A stretch of 18,087 nt of DNA from CAINVV01 sp037129695 (GTDB lineage Bacteria; Bacteroidota; Bacteroidia; Bacteroidales; Prolixibacteraceae), in NCBI GenBank assembly GCA_037129695.1, contig JBAXUL010000081.1, positions 1 to 18,087 of the forward strand, read 5' to 3'. Of the stretch, positions 8,184 to 13,693 are shown one piece after another. The notes beneath the pieces are model-generated. The model was not told the origin of the DNA and made no database searches. It saw nothing but the letters and a program-made list of their open reading frames with translations. The position numbers were made by a program, and so were the translations under genes. The first letter of the stretch is position 1. Each line of letters begins with the position of its first letter.

Positions 8184-8489
8184 TTATTTAATTTTCCGTG
8201 TTATCTTTTCATTTTTTGGCTCTTTCTTGAGTAGATAAAACTGAGTCCATTTCTCAATAATTTGAAGATAATAAGATGATGCGAATTTTTCAATATCCTT
8301 CCGGTATGTCGCCGGTATTGGTTTGTTATTTGCTGAGCGTTTAAATTTGACCCTGATTAGTTTTCCGTCTAATATTTCAAATTCAATAACTGATTCAAAT
8401 TCTGCGTAACGAACATGAACATGAAGCGGTTTATGATCGTTGGAATAAAGAAAGAACACAAATCCTAAATACTCGTAAATCTTAGGCAT
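8184..8489 (-). CDS. DUF4160 family protein
   Basis: 101-residue protein. The N-terminus has the DUF4160 hallmark: MPKIYEYLGF, then a YSNDHKPLHVHVRYAEFE core (16-33) with the DH-x-P-x-H-x-H pattern, followed by an acidic/hydrophobic strand and a helical Lys-rich C-terminus. The usual family length is about 80-100. It is the first gene of a two-gene unit with DUF2442 and has its own likely -7 box upstream. The repeated histidines could bind a metal or nucleic acid (inference). Function unknown. Confidence 0.82.
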   Translation of the reverse strand: MPKIYEYLGFVFFLYSNDHKPLHVHVRYAEFESVIEFEILDGKLIRVKFKRSANNKPIPATYRKDIEKFASSYYLQIIEKWTQFYLLKKEPKNEKITRKIK

Positions 8490-8503
8490 AACAGTAATTT
8501 TAA

Positions 8504-8511
8504 CAAAGATA
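8504..8511 (-). promoter_or_regulatory. -7 box for the DUF4160-DUF2442 unit
   Basis: On the minus strand the sequence is TATCTTTG, a full TAnnTTTG match 14 bases before the DUF4160 start, implying a very short leader. No clear -33 element was found. Confidence 0.5.
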
Positions 8512-8552
8512 CGGTATGAAATTAAATAAAGTGCTTTTATTTGTCTGTTTGA

Positions 8553-8993
8553 TTACAATTTTATCACAATAGTTTGTCCTGGTGTTGTCTTGATGAAAGG
8601 ATTTTTGTTTACCGTTACCGCCCTAAATTCTTTTCTGCTCAAGATCCACGCCCAGGGGTGGCGCCGCTGAACGTAAATAAAGGTTTTTGTAGTGTCTTTT
8701 CCTGATATGTCCATCTGTATGCTGTCGGAAATTTCCCCTTTAACCGTGAACCATTTGTCTTTATATTCAAAAATTTTCACCGTACTACTGGCAACCGGTT
8801 GCCCGGTACTGATATTTTTAGGTGAATATTTAATCGAATCCCTTAATACTGCTGATATATGCCTGTTTATTTCGCTGGCCGTTTCAGTTGCGGATCTGAG
8901 AGCGGCAGGGCGGATCCCCGCGTCCTTCACCTCCTGGATCAGTGCAGGGATTGCCGCCCTTAGTTCTTTAATTGTAAATTCCTGCGCCGTCAC
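8553..8993 (-). CDS. Phage-like protein of unknown function, probably N-terminally truncated
   Basis: The frame gives 146 residues from a GTG at 8993; no ATG is available. The frame stays open upstream to the stop at 9087-9089, and the extra residues (NYKQKDAEAERFKTAAGDAA) look like more of the same coiled coil, so the visible start is probably not the native one. Residues about 1-55 form an Ala/Glu-rich helix. The C-terminal half is beta-rich (YKDKWFTVKGEI, RRHPWAWILSRKEFRAV, a closing TIVIKL). The overall plan resembles small helix-plus-beta proteins of Bacteroidota phages (I have DUF6549 in mind, unverified). These often begin with a membrane helix, which is missing here. It lies against the proposed right end of the island, which would explain the lost start. 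Confidence 0.55.
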   Translation of the reverse strand: MTAQEFTIKELRAAIPALIQEVKDAGIRPAALRSATETASEINRHISAVLRDSIKYSPKNISTGQPVASSTVKIFEYKDKWFTVKGEISDSIQMDISGKDTTKTFIYVQRRHPWAWILSRKEFRAVTVNKNPFIKTTPGQTIVIKL

Positions 8994-9060
8994 CTTCGTC
9001 GCGGCGTCACCAGCTGCTGTTTTGAATCTTTCGGCTTCAGCGTCTTTTTGTTTGTAGTTA

Positions 9061-9070
9061 CTTTCTCTCC
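9061..9070. repeat. Putative attR core
   Basis: Exact 10-bp copy (CTTTCTCTCC) of the tRNA-Ser 3' end at 6747-6756, in the same orientation. The next base is T, where the tRNA has the discriminator G. If this is attR, the base has drifted or the crossover lay further left. It lies inside the 5' extension of the phage-like frame and just before an orphan plus-strand terminator. Confidence 0.4.
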
Positions 9071-9080
9071 TCTGAAAATT

Positions 9081-9112
9081 AGGCAGTTATCACTCGATGG
9101 CTGCCTTTTTTT
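9081..9112 (+). terminator. Orphan plus-strand terminator, probably the displaced tRNA-Ser terminator
   Basis: As RNA this folds into an 11-bp stem (9081-9091 with 9096-9106, including two G-U pairs) with a 4-base loop, followed by a run of seven T (9106-9112). The G-U pairs work only in plus-strand RNA. No plus-strand gene ends nearby. It lies 10 bases after the putative attR, exactly where the terminator of tRNA-Ser would have been before insertion of the island. Confidence 0.65.
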
Positions 9113-9264
9113 ATAGCTCATTTTTAATTAATTGTAAAGCTTCACCTATATTTAGTAATGAAAAATACATTTGCACGTCATATGCGTACCAAAAAAATGG
9201 ATATTTCTGCCATCGGTGACAACTATCTTGCCTGATTCAACTCAATTAACCGTCCATTGTCATG
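9113..9264. other. Spacer without a gene between island end and stress operon
   Basis: AT-rich sequence with no credible ORF on either strand. It contains no further copy of the tRNA 3' end that I could find. Confidence 0.5.
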
Positions 9265-9292
9265 AAAAAGCTCCGACCTAACGGACGGAGCT
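9265..9292 (-). terminator. Terminator of the sigma/anti-sigma/Spy-like operon
   Basis: On the minus strand the stem AGCTCCG/CGGAGCT (9286-9292 with 9269-9275) encloses a 10-base loop and ends in a short T tract. It lies about 30 bases after the stop codon at 9323. Confidence 0.8.
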
Positions 9293-9322
9293 CAAAACGG
9301 AGGTATTATTATACTTGGAGTC

Positions 9323-9787
9323 TCAAAAATTCTTTCTTCGGTTTTTAATCTCTTCGGTTACTTCTTTTCGTAATTCTGCTTCAATCTGATAAAGTTTCAC
9401 GATTTGCTGGGGTGTAAGAATGGTGCGGAATTCCTTGTAATATTTCTCCCGTAAGGAGATGATCTTTTTGGCACTCTCCAATTGGTTCATGATCAAAGTT
9501 TCAGCATCAGCCGCAGAAATACTGTCGGGATCAACTTTAAGGAGTTTTGCCATCTTGCGAAAATCTATTCCGGATATTTCATTTTCGTATTTCAGGTAAA
9601 TCGGGCGAAAATGATCGAATGTTGCCTGATCAAGTTTAAACTTCATCTGGATTTCATTCATTCTGGCATGGGCCATCCTTTCCCTAAGATTGGGATTGCG
9701 ATTGAGATTCTGAGCTTTTCCTTGAAATCCAGAGACCAGAGCAATAGCAAAAATCAGTACTGTTATTAAATTTTTCACCTTTTCCAT
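9323..9787 (-). CDS. Spy/CpxP-like periplasmic helical protein
   Basis: 154 residues. Positions 1-26 form a Sec signal peptide ending at GKAQ. The rest is a highly charged all-helical protein with an LTPQQ motif at 124-128, the LTxxQ mark of the Spy/CpxP group, and a basic C-terminus (KNRRKNF). Spy-type proteins are periplasmic chaperones induced by envelope or metal stress. It is the third gene of an operon behind an ECF sigma factor and its putative membrane anchor, so it may be a sensor or an effector of the same regulon. Its start follows the anti-sigma stop by 9 bases. Assignment rests on architecture and one short motif. Confidence 0.75.
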   Translation of the reverse strand: MEKVKNLITVLIFAIALVSGFQGKAQNLNRNPNLRERMAHARMNEIQMKFKLDQATFDHFRPIYLKYENEISGIDFRKMAKLLKVDPDSISAADAETLIMNQLESAKKIISLREKYYKEFRTILTPQQIVKLYQIEAELRKEVTEEIKNRRKNF

Positions 9788-9796
9788 TTTTAATGA

Positions 9797-10276
9797 TTAT
9801 TCAATTGGTTCCGTGAAAAAAGGATCCGCTTTAAACATCGCGGCGATTTGCTGCAATTCGTCATCTGTCAAATTTGATAAAACATCGTGTAATACCTCTT
9901 TTTGATCATTTTCTGCCACTTTTGTCCCATTGTGTTTTTCCGGCACCTTCAAAGTCTCCTCAATGATTGTTTCAGCTGGTTTCAGCTGGTTTTCGGGATG
10001 AACTTGTCTTCCCTTCGGATGAGAAGTCTCCTGAACAAACATGCGTTCAGCAAGATCGGTTTTTGAAATCCCAGTAAAATTGAATACCAGATAAGCCATG
10101 AATGTCACAGCAGCTGCAGCAGTTATGAAAATTAAGTATCTGCTTTTTGTTCTGTGATTCTTTTCTCTTACGATGGCTTTCTGAAGTGTTTTCTCGGAAA
10201 AATTCTCAAAAAAACCAGCCGGAGCCCGATAGGGAGTCTCCTTACCAATTTCTTGAAATTCATCATTGTTTTTCAT
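9797..10276 (-). CDS. Putative membrane-anchored anti-sigma factor
   Basis: 159 residues. The cytoplasmic N-terminus (about 1-45) carries the TPYRAPAGFFENF element seen near the start of many Bacteroidota proteins encoded after ECF sigma factors. One transmembrane helix follows at about 47-68, then a roughly 90-residue periplasmic tail rich in acidic and polar residues that ends in a short LTDDELQQIAAMF helix. I chose the ATG at 10276. The upstream alternative is a TTG at 10309 that would overlap the sigma gene. It sits 19 bases after the sigma-factor stop in one operon. A sigma-binding role is inferred from context and topology; no classical zinc anti-sigma motif is present. Confidence 0.68.
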   Translation of the reverse strand: MKNNDEFQEIGKETPYRAPAGFFENFSEKTLQKAIVREKNHRTKSRYLIFITAAAAVTFMAYLVFNFTGISKTDLAERMFVQETSHPKGRQVHPENQLKPAETIIEETLKVPEKHNGTKVAENDQKEVLHDVLSNLTDDELQQIAAMFKADPFFTEPIE

Positions 10277-10295
10277 TTTGTTTGAAGTTGACGTA

Positions 10296-10844
10296 TTAGA
10301 CGTGATCAATCAAATATTTTTTAATTTTTTCGCTTGCCAGATGATAATTTGTTTTCAGCGAATTTACGGAGGCACTCATGATTTGAGCTATTTCCTCATA
10401 ACTAAGTTCCTCATAATAGCGCAGATTAAAGACAATCTTTTGTTTTTTTGGAAGTTCCTGTATCGCCTTCTGAAATTTAATTAGGATTGCCTGACTACTT
10501 TCCATATCGTTTCCTGAAAGCTCACCTGGAACTTCACCGTTTGTGGGAATGCTTCTTCGAATTCCAGTTTTATTTTTCATGAAATGTCTGGAACATTCAT
10601 TGGTCGAAATCCGATACAACCAAGTGAAGATTTTGCTGTCGCCCCTGAAAGAATCTGTATGCCTGTAAACTTTGATAAATGTTTCCTGAAGAATATCTTC
10701 AGCATCTTCGTGTGAAACCACCAATCTTCGGATGTGCCAGTAAATTGGCTCCTTGTACAAGTCCATCAGCAATACGAATCCTTTGTCCTTCAGAACAGGA
10801 TCCTTTAACATTTTTAATATTGCTGCGTCATCGGCTCCGGTCAT
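10296..10844 (-). CDS. ECF-type RNA polymerase sigma factor (sigma-70 family)
   Basis: 182 residues, the standard ECF size. Region 2 is clear: a DAEDILQETFIKVYRH helix followed by FRGDSKIFTWLYRISTNEC, which melts and recognises the -10 region. Region 4 is the C-terminal helix-turn-helix with LPKKQKIVFNLRYYEELSYEEIA and a final recognition helix with SLKTNYH. The start is the ATG at 10844; the frame also begins at an adjacent TTG, which is less likely. It is followed by the putative anti-sigma gene and the Spy-like gene, and autoregulation is plausible. A TAACTTTG box lies about 37 bases upstream. Confidence 0.93.
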   Translation of the reverse strand: MTGADDAAILKMLKDPVLKDKGFVLLMDLYKEPIYWHIRRLVVSHEDAEDILQETFIKVYRHTDSFRGDSKIFTWLYRISTNECSRHFMKNKTGIRRSIPTNGEVPGELSGNDMESSQAILIKFQKAIQELPKKQKIVFNLRYYEELSYEEIAQIMSASVNSLKTNYHLASEKIKKYLIDHV

Positions 10845-10880
10845 CAATCGCTATTTTGTAATTGGATGCAATAAACGTTA

Positions 10881-10888
10881 CAAAGTTA
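10881..10888 (-). promoter_or_regulatory. -7 box of the sigma-factor operon
   Basis: On the minus strand this reads TAACTTTG, a full TAnnTTTG match, 36 bases upstream of the ATG at 10844. No -33 TTG is seen at the normal distance. Confidence 0.45.
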
Positions 10889-11055
10889 AATTCTGCAACC
10901 CGAAATATGAGAATAAAAATCACATTTCAGACTCAAAAAACCATAATTTTTTGATTAAACTATTGCTGGCAGTCAGTTTCTTGGAGTATATTTTATTTTC
11001 TAAACTTTTATTCATTCAACGATTTAGGATATTTCTTGTATAGTTTTTGATAGGG

Positions 11056-11187
11056 ATGATGTTCAATTCATTCAGAAAATCAGGTTTCCAGGCCTCAGTT
11101 GACGAAATTATTTTCAGTCAGCAGGATACGCAGGAGGAAATGGTACTTGCTTATGTTGAATTTCTGATTGTTGAAGCCATGAACTAA
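11056..11187 (+). CDS. Possible 43-residue small protein or gene remnant
   Basis: A short frame starting with two ATG codons. The product is acidic in the middle (SVDEIIFSQQDTQEEMV) and ends in a hydrophobic segment (LAYVEFLIVEAMN). No family is recognised. A second short frame (11217-11294) follows in the same direction and could belong to the same decayed gene. No clear promoter or ribosome site. It may be a spurious frame. Confidence 0.2.
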   Translation: MMFNSFRKSGFQASVDEIIFSQQDTQEEMVLAYVEFLIVEAMN

Positions 11188-11438
11188 AATACGGGACTGC
11201 TGAAATCCGGAACGATATGTCGGTCAACCTTTCCCAAAAGTTGCGCCATCATAACTTTGAATACAGCCGTCTTACCAAAGGTATTGACGATTGATTTCGG
11301 CACTTTATGCACAGGGAATGGCGGGAATGTCTGTTCCGGGAAAATCATTGTCACAAAATCTAAAGGATAGTTCCATCCGTAACCCAGATGGCATTGTAAT
11401 ATTCAAAACTGACTTTATTGCTAAGTCGTCAAGCAATC

Positions 11439-12068
11439 TTACCGGCTCTTTTGCAATGCCTTGTAAAGTATGTACCCGAAGACAAGGCAGCCAATGATTA
11501 CAAAACCATAGGACAGGAGCGAGCTGTATTCTTTCACTTTTGTCATGAGCATTTCTTTGGGTACTACCGATTCAAGATAATAGCCAATGGAAGCCAGAAT
11601 GATGTTCCAAAGTCCGGCACCCAAAGTCGTGTATAGCACAAATCTGGGAAAGTTCATTCGTGAAAGTCCTGCAGGTATCGAAATCAGATGTCGTACCCCT
11701 GGGATCAGACGACCTGTAAAAATTGAAATGGCACCGTTGTTGTCGAAGAATGCCTCTGTTTTCTTGACTCCCTCCTCATTCAGCATTAACATGTGTCCAA
11801 GTTTGCTGTTGGCAAATCGATATACTATTGGACGTCCGATGAAATCTGCCAGTAAATAATTAACTACCGATCCGATCAGTGCACCCAGTGTTGAAAAAAA
11901 TACGACCAGGTAAATGTTGAGTTCACCTGCAGCTGCCTTGTAGGCTGCAGGTGGAACAACGAGTTCAGAGGGTAAAGGAATAACAGAGCTTTCTATTGCC
12001 ATTAAAAGCGTTATGGTCCAGTAGTTTAAATGTTCAAGGCACCATTGTATAAATCCGATTGATTCCAT
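11439..12068 (-). CDS. DedA-family integral membrane protein (SNARE-associated/VTT domain)
   Basis: 209 residues, the normal length, with 4-5 hydrophobic segments including re-entrant ones. Hallmarks: E26-SSVIPLPSE35 in the first membrane region, and FTGRLIPGVRHLISIPAG (117-134) with the conserved Arg120, Pro123-Gly124 and Arg126. It also has the AG-x-x-x-MN-x-x-xF pattern that follows in this family. DedA proteins are cytoplasmic-membrane transporters or flippases linked to undecaprenyl phosphate or phospholipid handling and proton-motive-force homeostasis; the lipid handled by this member is not predictable. It is monocistronic with a good promoter, and no terminator was found downstream. 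Confidence 0.92.
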   Translation of the reverse strand: MESIGFIQWCLEHLNYWTITLLMAIESSVIPLPSELVVPPAAYKAAAGELNIYLVVFFSTLGALIGSVVNYLLADFIGRPIVYRFANSKLGHMLMLNEEGVKKTEAFFDNNGAISIFTGRLIPGVRHLISIPAGLSRMNFPRFVLYTTLGAGLWNIILASIGYYLESVVPKEMLMTKVKEYSSLLSYGFVIIGCLVFGYILYKALQKSR

Positions 12069-12105
12069 GAAAGTCGAATTAGGTTATATTCATTATCTAG
12101 TTATG

Positions 12106-12138
12106 CAAATGTAGGCAATGCCCACAAACTCCTGCAAA
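12106..12138 (-). promoter_or_regulatory. Promoter of the DedA gene (-33 and -7 boxes)
   Basis: On the minus strand TTTG (12138-12135) is followed after 21 bases by TACATTTG (12113-12106), 37 bases before the ATG at 12068. Both elements and the spacing fit the Bacteroidota housekeeping promoter. This is the best promoter in the window. Confidence 0.65.
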
Positions 12139-12220
12139 GAAATAAAAAACTTTTCGGTAAAAAGGATTTCCAAACTATCGAACAATGGAGTTTAATTTAG
12201 AAAGATTTTAAAGGTAACTC

Positions 12221-12253
12221 TTGATTATCATCAAATTGGAATATTTACCTTTA
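12221..12253 (+). promoter_or_regulatory. Candidate promoter of the hdr-flx operon
   Basis: TTG at 12221-12223, then 22 bases, then TACCTTTA at 12246-12253, which is one base off the TAnnTTTG consensus. The predicted leader before the hdrC ATG (12293) is about 30-35 bases. The rest of the 220-base spacer is AT-rich without a recognised operator. Confidence 0.4.
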
Positions 12254-12292
12254 TAGGAAATTATGTATAAATGTAACTTCATATAAAATAGC

Positions 12293-12853
12293 ATGGAAAA
12301 AAAAGGCAAAATAACTGAATTACAGTCACATACCGGTGTGGAGGTAATGCGTTGCTACCAATGCGGAAAGTGTACCGCAGGGTGCGTTCTTGCTTCAGAC
12401 ATGAATTTTCCTCCCAGTTATCTAATGAGGTTACTTCAAACAGGAATCAAAGAAAATTATCACAAAATATTGGCTTCCAACTCTATCTGGCTCTGTCTCA
12501 ACTGTGAGAACTGTGTTGGAAGATGCCCTATGGAGATTGATATTCCCAAAATGATGGATTTCTTGCGAACTCAGGCGATCAAGGAAAATATCCTGCATCC
12601 TGATTCCAAGCCCATTATCTCTTTCCATCGATCTTTTCTGGATTCAATCAAATATACAGGACGTCTCTACGAAGTTGGATTGATTGCCGCTTTCAAGGCC
12701 CGTACTTTTAGGTTGACTCAGGACTTAACCATTGCTCCTGTAATGTACCTGAAAGGTAAATTGCATCTCTTACCCGAAAAGATTAAAGACAGAAGGAGCA
12801 TGAAAAGAATATTTGCCCAGACCATCGAAAACGCTAAGACTGAAAATAAATGA
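12293..12853 (+). CDS. hdrC: HdrC-like iron-sulfur subunit of heterodisulfide reductase
   Basis: 186 residues, soluble, no membrane helix. Two [4Fe-4S] motifs of the CxxCxxCxxxC type: Cys21/24/27/31 (CYQCGKCTAGC) and Cys68/71/74/78 (CLNCENCVGRCP). This is the HdrC arrangement that passes electrons between HdrA and the HdrB active site. The C-terminal 100 residues are helical and basic, as in HdrC of this group. It is the first gene of the operon, and its stop overlaps the hdrB start (ATGA), which implies coupled translation in the HdrC-HdrB pair. Confidence 0.92.
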   Translation: MEKKGKITELQSHTGVEVMRCYQCGKCTAGCVLASDMNFPPSYLMRLLQTGIKENYHKILASNSIWLCLNCENCVGRCPMEIDIPKMMDFLRTQAIKENILHPDSKPIISFHRSFLDSIKYTGRLYEVGLIAAFKARTFRLTQDLTIAPVMYLKGKLHLLPEKIKDRRSMKRIFAQTIENAKTENK

Positions 12854-13689
12854 AGATAGGATTTTATCCGGGTTGTTCGCTGACCGGTTCATCCAGGGAA
12901 TACAATGAGTCGGTTGTTGCAATTGCCAAAGTACTGGACATTGAACTGACTGAAATTAGTGACTGGAATTGTTGTGGGGCCACAGCTGCTCATTCCATGA
13001 ATGAAGAACTCTCGCTTTCACTGCCTGCAAGAATCATGGCGATGGCCGAAGCACAAGGTCTGACAGAAGTGGTAGTTCCTTGTGCGGCCTGTTACAATCG
13101 ATTGAAAATGACCCAGCACGAGTTGAAGGATGAACCAAAACGCAAAAGGGTTTCGGAAATTCTCCAACTTCCCTATGCGGGAAATGTTAAGATTATCAAT
13201 GTATTGCAGATGCTGGAAGTTTACGGAGCCGAAAACATTAAAGCCAAAATTACCAAGCCTTTTGGTCACAAAGTGGCTTGTTATTATGGTTGTTTGCTGG
13301 TTCGTCCTCATTCGGTCCTTCAGTTCGACAGGGTAGAGGACCCCAGGAGCATGGATGAGCTTATTCAGGTTATTGGTGGCACAACCATTGACTGGGCCTT
13401 CAAAACTGAGTGCTGTGGCGGTGGTTTTTCTGTTTCGCGAACAGATCTGGTTGTCAAACTTTCGGGAAACATTCTGGAGGATGCAGCTGATCGGGGAGCC
13501 GAAGCAGTGATTGTAGCCTGCCCTATGTGCCAATCGAATCTTGATATGCGCCGGGGAGCCATCAACAAGATACTGGACAGACCGAGTGATATTCCGGTCA
13601 TCTATATTACCCAGGCAATAGGACTCGCTTTGGGTATCGGCGCCAAAGAGCTGGGATTGAAACGTCATTTTGTAACCGTAGAATTGTAA
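12850..13689 (+). CDS. hdrB: HdrB-like catalytic subunit of heterodisulfide reductase
   Basis: 279 residues, with two complete CCG domains. Set 1 is Cys9, Cys41-Cys42, Cys78 and Cys81. Set 2 is Cys148, Cys188-Cys189, Cys224 and Cys227. These sets match the cysteines that hold the two non-cubane [4Fe-4S] clusters cleaving the disulfide in methanogen HdrB, so the enzyme should be disulfide-active rather than a degenerate paralogue. The true substrate in a bacterium is not CoM-S-S-CoB; a protein disulfide such as DsrC is the known substrate in Desulfovibrio-type systems, but no dsrC is present in this window. It overlaps hdrC by 4 bases, and hdrA follows after 4 bases. Confidence 0.94.
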   Translation: MKIGFYPGCSLTGSSREYNESVVAIAKVLDIELTEISDWNCCGATAAHSMNEELSLSLPARIMAMAEAQGLTEVVVPCAACYNRLKMTQHELKDEPKRKRVSEILQLPYAGNVKIINVLQMLEVYGAENIKAKITKPFGHKVACYYGCLLVRPHSVLQFDRVEDPRSMDELIQVIGGTTIDWAFKTECCGGGFSVSRTDLVVKLSGNILEDAADRGAEAVIVACPMCQSNLDMRRGAINKILDRPSDIPVIYITQAIGLALGIGAKELGLKRHFVTVEL

Positions 13690-13693
13690 CCAT

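Larger units (their letters stand above)
6757..9070. mobile_element. Small integrative island or prophage remnant at tRNA-Ser
   Basis: About 2.3 kb between the tRNA-Ser 3' end and a 10-bp copy of it. Contents are an integrase pointing away from the tRNA, then three minus-strand genes: DUF2442, DUF4160 and a phage-like protein lacking its start. The DUF genes are AT-rich, whereas the 8850-9060 stretch is clearly more GC-rich, so the element looks like a mosaic. No replication, capsid or mobilisation genes are present, so it is either a remnant or a mini-island. The host genes that resume at 9265 have their own terminator, which limits how far the element can extend. Confidence 0.6.
10845..11438. 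other. Spacer between sigma operon and DedA gene
   Basis: No well-supported gene. The left part (to about 11050) is AT-rich promoter and leader sequence for the sigma operon. The right part has a more coding-like composition on the plus strand, with two very short frames (11056-11187 and 11217-11294), possibly a decayed gene. No terminator for the DedA gene was recognised. Confidence 0.45.

Noticed and set aside
8692..9057. Plus-strand frame of 121 codons that would give the 9081 terminator a gene
   Set aside because: The product is a low-complexity Ser/Leu/Ala antisense of the phage-like coiled coil, with no start signals; the minus-strand frame has recognisable structure instead.
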